Source: Aquimarina amphilecti (GTDB taxonomy: Bacteria; Bacteroidota; Bacteroidia; Flavobacteriales; Flavobacteriaceae). Taken from it: a stretch of 64,000 nt of DNA. The position numbers were made by a program, and so were the translations under genes. The stretch spans positions 434,001-498,000 of the forward strand of contig NZ_FOAB01000001.1 in NCBI RefSeq assembly GCF_900109375.1, written 5' to 3'. The notes beneath the pieces were generated by a model. The model was given only the letters and a program-made list of their open reading frames with translations, did not search any database and was not told the origin of the DNA. This document shows positions 16,571 through 26,375 of the stretch, in pieces. Numbering within the stretch: position 1 is the first letter of the stretch; every line of letters starts with the position of its first letter.

Positions 16571-17656
16571 CTACAAGGCTTTCTTTATAGTGTGAATATT
16601 TACCTCTTTTTGTTTCCCTTTTAGTAAGACACTACCTAGGAACGTTGCGGACAAATTGCTACTTATACTAAGATCGTGTAATAATTCTTCAGAAATAAGA
16701 AGTTTCACTTTATGATTATTACATTCTGCCTGTATTCGGGCTGATGTATTAATCACATCTCCGTGATATGCTATTTCTTTTTTAATGACACCTACTTCGG
16801 TAACCATCAACTTACCACCGTGTAACCCTGCTTTAAACTCAGGAATCATACCATATTTTTCTTGATAATAGTTAGCTTTACTTTGTTTTTTTTGTTGAAA
16901 TGCAAAAAAGAGAGACACACAATTATTATTAGCTAATCCTTTTTTATAGGGCCAGCTCAATACTGCTTCATCTCCTACATATTGGTATATTTCTGCTTCA
17001 TGTTTTGGGACAACAGTATTAAGATCATAAAAACAATCTTGTATAAACTGACTGTATTTAAAATGGCCTAATTTCTCTGCTATGGTTGTAGAATCCTTAA
17101 GGTCCAAAAACATAAAGATACGTTTCTCTTCTTGTGGACTCTTGTATTTGCCGAGAAGCATTTTAATAAAAACACCTCTTCCAAATTTTTCTGTAGCTAT
17201 TTTTATAAATGAAAACACAAAAGAAACCATCACTATATACAGAATAGTAGCCCAAAATGATTTGTTTTCTTTCCACCACCCTCTATTAGTATCTAAGTTA
17301 AGATTATAGATATCCGAAAAAATATCCATAATAATCGTAAAGATGATCACAGTAGTAATGAAATAAAATATAGTTCTAATAATCAGATTATAAACTAGCG
17401 ATATTTTATTAGAGGCATACTTGTCAAAAAGTAAATCAATTGTAGCATAAACGAATCCAATTAATATTCCAATACTAGAAAAACCCATTAGTGCACGTAT
17501 GGTACCTGTATATCCTCGATATTCCTGAATCATATAGATACCCTCTTCCTCATCAATACCATAATATCTAAATATAGAAAAGAACCCCATAGCTAAGGAC
17601 CAAAAGAGTACGGACTGCCATAATAAACGGAGGTAGTTTTTGATACTTCTTTTCAT
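16571..17656 (-). CDS. Membrane class III adenylate/guanylate cyclase, copy 2
   Basis: This is a 361-residue paralogue of the neighbouring cyclase with the same four-helix plus cyclase layout. The catalytic signatures are conserved (FLDLKDST, VGDE, GDVINTSAR, LKGKQKE). The catalytic halves are nearly alike, while the membrane halves differ more (for example the loop around residues 115-130). This suggests the sensing part has diverged after duplication. The 117-nt gap to the downstream copy would allow co-transcription or its own promoter. Confidence 0.8.
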   Translation of the reverse strand: MKRSIKNYLRLLWQSVLFWSLAMGFFSIFRYYGIDEEEGIYMIQEYRGYTGTIRALMGFSSIGILIGFVYATIDLLFDKYASNKISLVYNLIIRTIFYFITTVIIFTIIMDIFSDIYNLNLDTNRGWWKENKSFWATILYIVMVSFVFSFIKIATEKFGRGVFIKMLLGKYKSPQEEKRIFMFLDLKDSTTIAEKLGHFKYSQFIQDCFYDLNTVVPKHEAEIYQYVGDEAVLSWPYKKGLANNNCVSLFFAFQQKKQSKANYYQEKYGMIPEFKAGLHGGKLMVTEVGVIKKEIAYHGDVINTSARIQAECNNHKVKLLISEELLHDLSISSNLSATFLGSVLLKGKQKEVNIHTIKKAL

Positions 17657-17901
17657 CTATTAGAATAATATTTTTTTGCTAGTATACTAACAAAAATAAC
17701 TAAATCCTTTAAGGTGTCCTAAACGAATGTAGGGATTGAGAATCCGAATCAGAAATTGTGGAAAATAACGTGGTGAAAATACACAGTTGTGTAATATATA
17801 CACACTTTTGTTTTTTGGCATTTTATCTAATATGCTGTTATTCAGTAGTGTTTGTGAATGGTATCAATTTTGGTTTTCCTGAGTGGTAATAAAAAAACAT
17901 T

Positions 17902-19353
17902 ATGGAGATATCAAGAACAATTGAAATGGCAGAAACACCGATAGCAGGAAACTCAATCGGTAATCGAATGAAGAATATGATTTTAAATGGATCTTCTTCG
18001 TTTGTGCTGCTAATAACTTTTTTATTATTATTTGGAGCTGCATCATTATTCTATTTTTTACAACCATATTTTGAACAAATTCGTTTAGAGAGAATGAATA
18101 CTGTTTGGGGAATTAGTTTAATGATTGCGGGTATTTCATTGCTTTTGATTAAAGTAAGCTTTCTAGTTTATATATTATATTTATATCTACGTTATCAAAC
18201 GACCGATACTGTATCTGATAAAGAATTACCATTATGTACTGTAATTGTTCCTGCGTATAATGAAGGAGAATTGGTATATAAAACACTTCATAGTTTAGCT
18301 AAAAGTGATTATCCAATCGAGAAATTACAGATTATTTCTATTGATGATGGGAGCCAGGATGACACGTGGGATTGGATGAAAAAAGCCAAAAATGAATTAG
18401 GAAATCGTGTTTCTATCTATCAACAACCGGAGAATAGAGGAAAAAGACATGCACTGTACAGAGGATTTAATCTTGGAATGGGAGATGTTTTTATTACCGT
18501 AGATAGTGATTCTATTGTAAAAGAGGATACGCTTCGTGTGATGGCTTCACCATTTGTTACTAATGAATCCTGTGGTGCAGTTGCCGGTAATGTAAAAGTA
18601 TTAAATAGAGACAAAGCGTTAATCCCAAGAATGCTAAATGTAAGTTTTGCTTTTAGTTTTGAGTTTATACGTTCTGCACAGAGTACTTTAGGTTCTGTAT
18701 TATGCACTCCTGGAGCTTTATCTGCTTATCGCAGAGAAGCCGTTATGAATTGTAGGGCAGAATGGATTACTCAGACTTTTATGGGACAAGTCTCTAAAAT
18801 AGGAGAAGATAGAGCAATGACTAATATGATTCTTAAACAAGGGTATAATGTGTTGTTTCAGAGAAAAGCATATGTGTATACAAATACTCCAGAACGTTAT
18901 AAGAATTTATACAAAATGTTTATCCGATGGGAGCGTAGTAATATTAGAGAAAATATTGCTATGAGTAAGTTTGCCTTTACTAATTTTAGAGAAGGATCAA
19001 AAGTGGGAACTAGAATTTTATTATTAAACCAATGGTTAAAAATGGTAATGGCGTATCCTGCTACTTTATTAATGGTGTTTTTTATAGCTACATATCCAAT
19101 ATTATTTTTCAGTTCTACACTAGTGAGCATTCTTATATTCTCAAGTATTCAGGCATTCTTTTATGCTAAAAAACATAGTTTGTCCGAATCTTTATGGGCA
19201 TACCCATATAGTTTGTTTTATGCATTTACTTTATTCTGGATTACACCATATGCAATAGCGACTGCTGGAAGAGGTGGTTGGCTTACCCGCGACCTATCTA
19301 AAAAAGAACTAGACAAACAACAGCAACAACAACAAGTTGTTCCTGTATCCTAA
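17902..19353 (+). CDS. Processive family 2 glycosyltransferase (membrane)
   Basis: This is a 483-residue protein with two N-terminal helices (about 32-52 and 70-97), a GT2 catalytic domain, and two to three C-terminal helices from about 370. Catalytic features: VPAYNEGE (115-122), IDDGS (147-151), the metal-binding VDSDS (200-204), GEDRA (about 290), and the acceptor-site signature FIRWERS, equivalent to QxxRW. This is the layout of hyaluronan/chitin/NodC and PgaC-type enzymes that polymerise and extrude polysaccharide. The C-terminal tail is a Gln run (KQQQQQQ). There is no linked polysaccharide operon, so the sugar is unknown. Confidence 0.8.
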   Translation: MEISRTIEMAETPIAGNSIGNRMKNMILNGSSSFVLLITFLLLFGAASLFYFLQPYFEQIRLERMNTVWGISLMIAGISLLLIKVSFLVYILYLYLRYQTTDTVSDKELPLCTVIVPAYNEGELVYKTLHSLAKSDYPIEKLQIISIDDGSQDDTWDWMKKAKNELGNRVSIYQQPENRGKRHALYRGFNLGMGDVFITVDSDSIVKEDTLRVMASPFVTNESCGAVAGNVKVLNRDKALIPRMLNVSFAFSFEFIRSAQSTLGSVLCTPGALSAYRREAVMNCRAEWITQTFMGQVSKIGEDRAMTNMILKQGYNVLFQRKAYVYTNTPERYKNLYKMFIRWERSNIRENIAMSKFAFTNFREGSKVGTRILLLNQWLKMVMAYPATLLMVFFIATYPILFFSSTLVSILIFSSIQAFFYAKKHSLSESLWAYPYSLFYAFTLFWITPYAIATAGRGGWLTRDLSKKELDKQQQQQQVVPVS

Positions 19354-19715
19354 CAATATTAATTACCCTTTTTTATTTCAATTAACCAACCAATTTATTT
19401 CCGTCCAAGGTTCTGAAAGTTTTAGCCCCAATAAATTTACAGGCCTTGGGGAGATATATTTATAACACAAATGAATAAACTATTATAAAAGTAACTACAC
19501 AAACTCAACTACACTTTTTTTGCTTATCAATTTAAACTATGATAATCAACCTACCAAAAAGCTCCTCTTCCCCCAATTAGAGGAGCTTTTGCTATCTAAT
19601 AGTTTAGGTTATTCTTTTTTCAGGGTTTAAAAAATCCTTGTTTTCAGGGGTATTTATTATTGGTACGATAGTTATTTTTACATAAATAAATTGATATAAA
19701 ATAGCATATTATAGG
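19354..19715. other. Intergenic spacer with terminator
   Basis: This is 362 bp between the glycosyltransferase and the MORN-like gene. It contains the terminator at 19557-19592 but is otherwise AT-rich; I see no gene, tRNA or repeat. Confidence 0.6.
19557..19592 (+). terminator. Intrinsic terminator
   Basis: AAAAGCTCCTCT (19557-19568) pairs perfectly with 19579-19590 across a ten-base loop, and the 3' arm ends in TTTT. It lies about 200 nt after the glycosyltransferase stop, so a long untranslated tail precedes it. Confidence 0.75.
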
Positions 19716-22268
19716 ATGAGTATTATTAAAGGGAACACTGTTTTTATTGTAATAGTATATATAGTTATTAGTAATTTGAATTTTAAGGCTTTTGGGCAAA
19801 ATGATACGATTTGGTATGATAAAACTTGGAAAACATCAATCAAAGATGATGCAGCTTTTTATCGTCCTCCGGTATCTAAAAAAGGAGAGTTATACCTGAT
19901 AAGAGATTATTATATAGATGGTTCCTTACAAATGGAAGGTACCTCTTCAAACCCGACCAATGATTTTTGGGAAGGTGTCGTTACTTGGTATGATACTAAT
20001 GGGAAAGTAATACAATCTTTTACTTATGAGAATAATCGTTTAGAAGGTGATTTTATTACTTATTATAAAGATAAAAAACTTACTGCTCAATATAAAGATG
20101 GTCGTTTTGTGTCAGGAGAAGCTAATTTTAATAATGGAACTTCGCAGACCTATTTAGTACAACGTGATAGTATCTTGAAAGAAGTTGTTTATGATAAAGA
20201 TCTAAATGGTGCTAGGTATGAATATTTCAAAAAAAATACAGGAACTTATTTAGAAATTCATGAAACCAAGTTTTATGATAATGATGGTAAGTACATTGGA
20301 ACTTCTACACGAGAAAAGGAAACTGGAATATATAAGGGAGTGTATGTTACCTATTATAGAAGTCCATTAAGAGTAAAACAAGTTAGAGACTATAAGTATA
20401 AGAACGGTAGAGTGGTGGCAACTTATTATCAGAATGGTGTACTAAGAAATCGATTTGTAGAATTGCCTAAACAGAAAATAGAATATTTTGATCTAGAGGG
20501 GAATTTATTACATAGTGTGGCTCTGGAAGATCCTAATAAGAGTTGGAGTTTTATAAATGGAACACATGTTCAGTTTTATTCCAATACAATCCCAGAAGAA
20601 ATGCATCTTATTGAGTATATAGAAGAATTTAATGAGGAAGGAGATGTAGTATATATGGAACGTTTTTATAAAAATAAAAAAACAAAGTCAAAAATTTTAT
20701 TTGAAAATAAGTACAAAAAAGAGGAGATTAATTACGATAAAGAAGGGAATCAAGCTAGCAAGCTTACCTATAAAGACTATAAACCATATCAAGGAACATT
20801 AGTAGAGACTGGTAGAGCGGTTATATATAATCAGGGTACATTAATGAAAGAAACTACTTTCTATCCTGATACCAATATTCCTTTTAGTGTATTTCAGAAT
20901 AGTAAAGCTACTTTTTATGATCAAAAAGGATTAGAACTTGGTCAAGTAACATCTAACTCAGATGAATACTTAAGTGAAGAGGATGGGACTAGATATAGAA
21001 TTAATTATAAAGGGAAAATTAACTATATATCAAAATATTCAAAAGGAAATAAAATCTCTGAGAAAACATATCGATATTTTCCAGAAGACACTAATAAAGT
21101 TGGTATCGTAGAGCAATTTTATGAAGGTTATAAAACGTTAAAACAAGTAACGTTTTATCACGATACACCAAAAAAACGTTCGGTTCTTTTTTATAAAAAG
21201 GGAAGTAAAGCAAAAGAGATCTTTTATGATCGATCAGATAATGAGATAGCTACATATGATCATCAATTAAAGCAAGGAATCTTGTATAAGTATTTTAGTA
21301 ATACAGATGTGGTAGAGGAATATAAGGAGATGGATAATGGTACATTAGTAAAAAGTAAAAAATATAAGAAACGCTACATGTCTAATACTAGTAAAGAATA
21401 TGAATATGTATTAATAGAAGATATAGATATAAATACAAAAGCAGTTTTTTATAAAGAAAGTGGAGAAGTGATTGCAGAGCTGTTATTTAAAGATAAAAAA
21501 CCATACGAAGGAGTTGCCTACAACCATACTAATAATTCTTATTTGACATTTAAAAATGCTAAAAAAAATGGGGTGTATAAACGAATGAATTATTCCAATA
21601 AATTAATAGAAGAAGGGTATTATATAAATGATAAAAGAGAAGGAGCTTTTGTTAATTACGATTATAATGGAAATAAACAAACCGTAAAGAATTATACAAA
21701 TGATATGTTAGAAGGAGAAACTATTTATTATGATACCCAAGGTAACCTAATAAGTAAGTTGATATATAAAAAAGACCTTCCATATCAAGGAAAAGAAGTA
21801 CATAGAGGTGAAGAGGTGTGGTATGAAAATGGTGCTATTGTTAAAAAAGAAAAAACATCTAAAAATCAAGTAGTTGTTACGGATTATATATCCGAAAATA
21901 ATCAAGATGTAGTCGTATATAATGCTAATAGAGAAAGTAAAAAATATTCATATTCCTTAAAAGATTATAAATTAGAAGGTAATGTAATTAGGTATGACAC
22001 TAATGGAAGTATACTTCATACAGCTATTTTTGATAATGGAGTGATGAAATCAGGAGAGATTTTGATTAAGGAAAACTCTTATAATTTACGAGTATATTCA
22101 AAAATATTTATTAAACTAAATCAGGATACTTTATCTATAAAATGTTTTGATAAGGAAAGTAATATTATGCTAGAGGTTACCGAGAAAGCTAATGATTATA
22201 ATGAATTTCCAAATGCTGTTAAATTAGGATTGAATATGAACTACCTGGGACCAACTATTCTTTTTTAG
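19716..22268 (+). CDS. 850-residue exported protein with MORN-like repeats
   Basis: An N-terminal hydrophobic signal (to FKAFGQ, about residue 28) indicates export. The rest is built of many degenerate repeats of about 23-30 residues. The pattern is turn-Gly-x-x-x-x-Tyr-[Tyr/Asp]-x-x-Gly, as in LEGDFITYYKDKK, REGAFVNYDYNGN and LEGETIYYDTQGN. These are the MORN_2 / YwqK-antitoxin type beta repeats common in Bacteroidetes surface proteins. No catalytic domain is visible. A role in binding or as a scaffold outside the cytoplasm is likely; the ligand is unknown. Confidence 0.65.
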   Translation: MSIIKGNTVFIVIVYIVISNLNFKAFGQNDTIWYDKTWKTSIKDDAAFYRPPVSKKGELYLIRDYYIDGSLQMEGTSSNPTNDFWEGVVTWYDTNGKVIQSFTYENNRLEGDFITYYKDKKLTAQYKDGRFVSGEANFNNGTSQTYLVQRDSILKEVVYDKDLNGARYEYFKKNTGTYLEIHETKFYDNDGKYIGTSTREKETGIYKGVYVTYYRSPLRVKQVRDYKYKNGRVVATYYQNGVLRNRFVELPKQKIEYFDLEGNLLHSVALEDPNKSWSFINGTHVQFYSNTIPEEMHLIEYIEEFNEEGDVVYMERFYKNKKTKSKILFENKYKKEEINYDKEGNQASKLTYKDYKPYQGTLVETGRAVIYNQGTLMKETTFYPDTNIPFSVFQNSKATFYDQKGLELGQVTSNSDEYLSEEDGTRYRINYKGKINYISKYSKGNKISEKTYRYFPEDTNKVGIVEQFYEGYKTLKQVTFYHDTPKKRSVLFYKKGSKAKEIFYDRSDNEIATYDHQLKQGILYKYFSNTDVVEEYKEMDNGTLVKSKKYKKRYMSNTSKEYEYVLIEDIDINTKAVFYKESGEVIAELLFKDKKPYEGVAYNHTNNSYLTFKNAKKNGVYKRMNYSNKLIEEGYYINDKREGAFVNYDYNGNKQTVKNYTNDMLEGETIYYDTQGNLISKLIYKKDLPYQGKEVHRGEEVWYENGAIVKKEKTSKNQVVVTDYISENNQDVVVYNANRESKKYSYSLKDYKLEGNVIRYDTNGSILHTAIFDNGVMKSGEILIKENSYNLRVYSKIFIKLNQDTLSIKCFDKESNIMLEVTEKANDYNEFPNAVKLGLNMNYLGPTILF

Positions 22269-22348
22269 AACAAAAGACAATAAATTTTAGTAAAGTAATT
22301 GTAGTATATTACCACGCAATAAAAGCTAAAGAATAGAGATACCAAAGA

Positions 22349-23401
22349 ATGAAAATACAACTACTACTAATTTCCCTAATGATTTCTATAGTTGCATTAG
22401 GACAGAAAAAGGAATGCGATCAGTTTAGGGAAGGTTATTTTAAAATTGAAGATTCTATAACTGGAGTTTCTTTACTCCATAGAGTGGGAAATAAACAAAA
22501 AGAGTATAATTCGATTTCTAAAATGAAACTCGAACTTTCTTTAGAATGGTCAGAGTGTGGATATAAGTTAATATTAGATAAGGTGGTTGATAATCCTTAT
22601 GATATAGAAATGGATGCATCATTTACCATAGATGTAGCCATTCTCGAAACTAACGAAAATTCATATGTACAAAAAAGTACATCTCCTTTCTCTGATATGG
22701 TTATACAGACAAATGTGCAACGTATTACTGAAAAAGAATATCGTGAAATTTTTGCTCAGCAAAAGAAGATTGATAAAGGACTCAGTATAGATGATCCAGC
22801 TTTTAAAAAAGAAGTGGCAGATAGTATGTGTAATTGTTTCTCCGAAGTAGATAAAACAAAAATTGATCAAAACTTTTTTGCTAATTGTATTGCTAAGGGT
22901 TTGTTGAATCATCAAGAACAATTAATATCCATTGCATTACAAGATACTACAGGCACCGATCCAGAGATATTAGGAAGACGACTTGGAGAGGAACTTGTGC
23001 TTACTGTACAAAAAGATTTAATTCATGATTGTGATGATTATTTTTATTTTTTAGATGAAATAAAAAAAGAAGGAGAGAACAAAAGATTTGCTAGAGCCGA
23101 TCAAAAAATAACCGATTCTTTATCCTTTCTAATAGAAAATAGGCAGGAATTATCATTGTATAGGAGTAGGGCTGAAAATTATCTAGGACTTAAAGATTTT
23201 GAAAACGCAGAAAAAGATATAGATATTTGTTTTGTGTTTGATCCTAAAGATGTACAGTCTAAATTGTTATATGCGTTAGTTCTGGAAGGTAAAGAAGAAT
23301 ATACTAAAGCTGCCGATCTGTATATAGAGATTTCTGAAATAACCGGAAATAAGTTTCTGCCTATTATCGCGGAACTGGTTAAAAGAAAAGCAAAAAAATA
23401 A
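22349..23401 (+). CDS. Exported protein with C-terminal TPR-like helices
   Basis: This is a 350-residue protein with an SPI signal (1-18, ending ALGQ). The N-terminal part (20-135) is beta-rich. The middle carries a conserved-looking cysteine cluster ADSMCNCFSEVDK (about 162-174). The last 100 residues form at least two TPR-like units (SLYRSRAENYLGLKDFENAEKDID and SKLLYALVLEGKEEYTKAADLY). It lies 80 nt after the MORN-like gene and may share its transcript. The function is unknown. Confidence 0.6.
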   Translation: MKIQLLLISLMISIVALGQKKECDQFREGYFKIEDSITGVSLLHRVGNKQKEYNSISKMKLELSLEWSECGYKLILDKVVDNPYDIEMDASFTIDVAILETNENSYVQKSTSPFSDMVIQTNVQRITEKEYREIFAQQKKIDKGLSIDDPAFKKEVADSMCNCFSEVDKTKIDQNFFANCIAKGLLNHQEQLISIALQDTTGTDPEILGRRLGEELVLTVQKDLIHDCDDYFYFLDEIKKEGENKRFARADQKITDSLSFLIENRQELSLYRSRAENYLGLKDFENAEKDIDICFVFDPKDVQSKLLYALVLEGKEEYTKAADLYIEISEITGNKFLPIIAELVKRKAKK

Positions 23402-23411
23402 CATTTCTTAA

Positions 23412-24128
23412 TTAAAACTGATGATTATCTATAGTCTCAAAAAATGATTTTCTATAGGTGTTTCCAATTGGTAATTCTTTACTCAGAATCCAAATAGTAT
23501 CATTATTTATTTTGTCAATGTGTTTAATAGAAATGATATATGATTTATGTATTTGTATAAAATCAGAAGATGGTAAGGTTTCTTTAAAATGTTTTAAGGT
23601 ATTGTAGGTAATAATTTGCTGATCCTGTAAATGGATAGCTATGTAGTTTTTTAAACTTTCGATGTATATAATATCTTCTAAGAAAACTTTAGCATACTTG
23701 TTTTTTCCATCCGTTTTAAAAAAGAAAAATTCTTCCGCATTTTTTCGATTGATTCCTATTTCGGTATCATTTGTCACTCTTAATTTAGATACTGATTTAT
23801 AAAAACGCTCAAAATCAACAGGTTTTAGGAGATAATCTAGAGCAGCTACCTCATAACTATCTAAGGCAAATTGAGGATACGCTGTAGTAAAAATTATTTT
23901 AGTTTTTTTATTGATAATTTTTGATAGCTGGATTCCAGTAATCTCTGGCATTTGTATATCCAAAAATACAAGATCTACAGGTTCACTTTCTAAATATTTT
24001 AACCCTTCTAATGGATTTGTAAAGGTATTTTTCACTTCTAAAAATGAAACCTTGGAACAATACTTCTCCAACAATCTAATCGCTGCTGGTTCATCATCAA
24101 TAATTATACAAGAAAATAGTTTATTCAT
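23412..24128 (-). CDS. LytTR-family response regulator
   Basis: This is 238 residues. The receiver domain (1-120) has Asp11/Asp12, phosphoacceptor Asp57 in LVFLDIQMPEITG, the Thr of FTTAYPQ and Lys of LLKPVD. The C-terminal LytTR DNA-binding domain (about 140-235) has IIYIESLKNYIAIHL and FIQIHKSYIISIKHI. Its partner kinase gene is directly upstream with an 18-nt gap. LytTR regulators typically bind paired direct repeats; I did not identify a target site near this operon. Confidence 0.88.
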   Translation of the reverse strand: MNKLFSCIIIDDEPAAIRLLEKYCSKVSFLEVKNTFTNPLEGLKYLESEPVDLVFLDIQMPEITGIQLSKIINKKTKIIFTTAYPQFALDSYEVAALDYLLKPVDFERFYKSVSKLRVTNDTEIGINRKNAEEFFFFKTDGKNKYAKVFLEDIIYIESLKNYIAIHLQDQQIITYNTLKHFKETLPSSDFIQIHKSYIISIKHIDKINNDTIWILSKELPIGNTYRKSFFETIDNHQF

Positions 24129-24146
24129 TATTCAGGTTATATAGGA

Positions 24147-25187
24147 TTAGAGCGTAAGTTTTAGATATGCTTCAAACAGGTTATCATTTTTCTGATAATC
24201 TAAAATAAAGCTATCCTTATATATAAAACCAAGTCTTTGTTCAATATTTTTAGTCCCTATACCAGGCTCTGTATATGTGTCAGAAGTACTGATGTGGTTT
24301 TTAGTTCTTAATTCCAGCGTATTATCATTAATTGTCAATGTTATATTAGCTGGGCGATTTTTATCATTTATAATACCATGCTTACATACGTTCTCTACAA
24401 AATGTATTAAAATAAGAGAAGGGATTTTTAGATTATGTACAAAACCATCAATATGTAATTGTACGTGAAAATTATCTTCATATCTCCGTTTGAAGAAGTA
24501 TAAATAATCCTCAATAAAGGTTATTTCTTTATTTACTAGAACTAAATCTTCATTAGTCTCATAGGTAACATATCTTAATAATTTTGATAATTTTAAAATA
24601 TCACCTGCTGTTTTAGGTTTGTCATCATATAATTCTTCATAAAAATTGTTTAAAGTATTAAACAAAAAATGAGGACTAATCTGTGATTTTAATGCAGAGA
24701 GTTTTGCCTTTTCTTGTTCAATCTGTAAATGATAGATCTCTTCTTTGTTCTCATTATACCTAAAAAATAGACACACTACAGCACTGACTAGACAAACTCT
24801 TAGGGTATAATAGAAAGAGTCCCAAGCGTAGTTGCTAACGAGTTTTGATAGTGGAACATCAAAAAAGTAATTATGCTTGCCTGTGATATTATATAAGATT
24901 ACTTCTTCTAAAAAAAATCGTAACCCAGCAAATAATAGAATCATCACTATGAATGCTAGGAAGTATTGTAAATATTTTTTCTTAAATAGGAACTTTGGGA
25001 CACTGTATATATAATTTATAATATATATGGTTAGTAGTGTTATAGTAAATGTGGTCTTAAATAAGAATAAAGTAAAATTCGAAGAAAAAATATCTTTATT
25101 AAATATAATATAATCACCAAGTATATCAAGGAGTATAATTGCCAATATAATTAGTACGTTGTATATAAACTCTTTTTTAGTATTCAT
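24147..25187 (-). CDS. LytS-type sensor histidine kinase
   Basis: This is a 346-residue protein with four membrane helices (about 10-30, 40-61, 72-95, 122-143). The His_kinase domain follows, with phosphoacceptor His173 in LKSQISPHFLFNTLNN, and an ATPase domain with the N-box-like HFVENVCKHGI and GIGTKNIEQRL. There is no periplasmic sensor domain, so the signal is probably sensed in the membrane. It forms an operon with the LytTR regulator downstream. Confidence 0.88.
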   Translation of the reverse strand: MNTKKEFIYNVLIILAIILLDILGDYIIFNKDIFSSNFTLFLFKTTFTITLLTIYIINYIYSVPKFLFKKKYLQYFLAFIVMILLFAGLRFFLEEVILYNITGKHNYFFDVPLSKLVSNYAWDSFYYTLRVCLVSAVVCLFFRYNENKEEIYHLQIEQEKAKLSALKSQISPHFLFNTLNNFYEELYDDKPKTAGDILKLSKLLRYVTYETNEDLVLVNKEITFIEDYLYFFKRRYEDNFHVQLHIDGFVHNLKIPSLILIHFVENVCKHGIINDKNRPANITLTINDNTLELRTKNHISTSDTYTEPGIGTKNIEQRLGFIYKDSFILDYQKNDNLFEAYLKLTL

Positions 25188-25394
25188 TTTCCAAAAATAC
25201 TTTTAAATACTATTTGTTTTATTCAATTAGTACGAACAATTCTTTTAATAGGATAAACTATGGTTTTTATACAACCAATACCTATGTTTTATAATATGTA
25301 ATGTTGATGAAATAATAACTGGTGTTCGTGTAAAATATATCGTACCCTTCTTAATAGATCATAAAATTGTATAGAATTTTAAAAACAATATATA

Positions 25395-26264
25395 ATGAAA
25401 TACAGTCTATTATTACTTGCCAGTATCAGTGTAGGTTTTTTTACAACCAAAATAAACGCTCAAAAAATATCAAAGGAGAATGAAGGAATTCTAAAGCCCT
25501 ATGCTAGCTACTATCCTAAGCAGAAAACAAAGGTGCTGGTCGTAGGTACTTTTCATTTCAGTTATCCAGGTCTTGATTATACCAAGACCAATGAAGATGA
25601 TAAGATTGATGTATTAAAAGAACCTAAGAGGTCAGAAGTGGAGGAATTGGTTGCATACATTAAAAGATTTAATCCTACCAAAGTAACTATTGAGGCAAAA
25701 GAAGATTGGGGGATGGATAAGAAATTTGAAGAATATAAAAGCGGAAAACATAGAGATGTAAGAAATGAGAGTTATCAGTTGGGGATGCGTATAGCGAATG
25801 ATCTAAAACTAGATAAGATATATTCGGTAGATGCTACTACCTTTAGCTCAGATTTAGAAAAAAAGTACCCAAAAATGATGAAAGAGCTAACAGAAGGGTA
25901 TGATTTTCAATCAGATGATCCATTTGCACAAATGACGCAGAAATCCTTCGATGAGTCTACTAAATTTCCTTCTAAAGTGAAGATATTGGATTATATCAAA
26001 TATATGAATACGGAAGAAGGACATAGACATAATTATGGTTCTTATCTTGTTGGTGATTTTAAGTTGGAAGATAATCGAGGAGCAGATTTTCTATCTATAT
26101 GGTGGTATAATAGAAACCTGAGAATGTTTAGAAAGATTCAGCAAATTGATCATACGAAAGAAGATAGAATACTTGTAATCGTAGGAAATGGTCATGCATC
26201 TGTATTAAGACATTTATTTGAGTATTCCCCTGAATATGATTTTATAGAATTTAGTAGTTTGTAA
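25395..26264 (+). CDS. Exported DUF5694 protein (TraB/GumN-like fold)
   Basis: This is a 289-residue protein with an SPI signal (1-22). The first strand VLVVGTFHFSYPG carries the GxxH motif, followed by a conserved Glu (KVTIEAKEDWG). The C-terminus has VGNGHASVLRHLFEYSPEYDF. This arrangement (GTFH, Glu, GNGHxxxL) is that of DUF5694, related to the TraB/TIKI/GumN metal-dependent hydrolase-like group. No activity is established for the family. It is monocistronic, ending at a bidirectional terminator shared with the desaturase gene. Confidence 0.7.
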   Translation: MKYSLLLLASISVGFFTTKINAQKISKENEGILKPYASYYPKQKTKVLVVGTFHFSYPGLDYTKTNEDDKIDVLKEPKRSEVEELVAYIKRFNPTKVTIEAKEDWGMDKKFEEYKSGKHRDVRNESYQLGMRIANDLKLDKIYSVDATTFSSDLEKKYPKMMKELTEGYDFQSDDPFAQMTQKSFDESTKFPSKVKILDYIKYMNTEEGHRHNYGSYLVGDFKLEDNRGADFLSIWWYNRNLRMFRKIQQIDHTKEDRILVIVGNGHASVLRHLFEYSPEYDFIEFSSL

Positions 26265-26295
26265 TATGATGTAAAAAAGTTATATAGTCATAAAC

Positions 26296-26329
26296 AAAAA
26301 TATCGAGCATAGTATGCTCGATATTTTTG
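26296..26329. terminator. Bidirectional terminator
   Basis: AAAAATATCGAGCAT and its complement (26296-26328) form a long stem with A-run and T-run at either end. It lies between convergent genes (DUF5694 and desaturase) and can serve both. Confidence 0.8.
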
Positions 26330-26375
26330 TTTTATTGATTTAATTTTTAAGAAACTAGTAAACTTAAATCAATTA

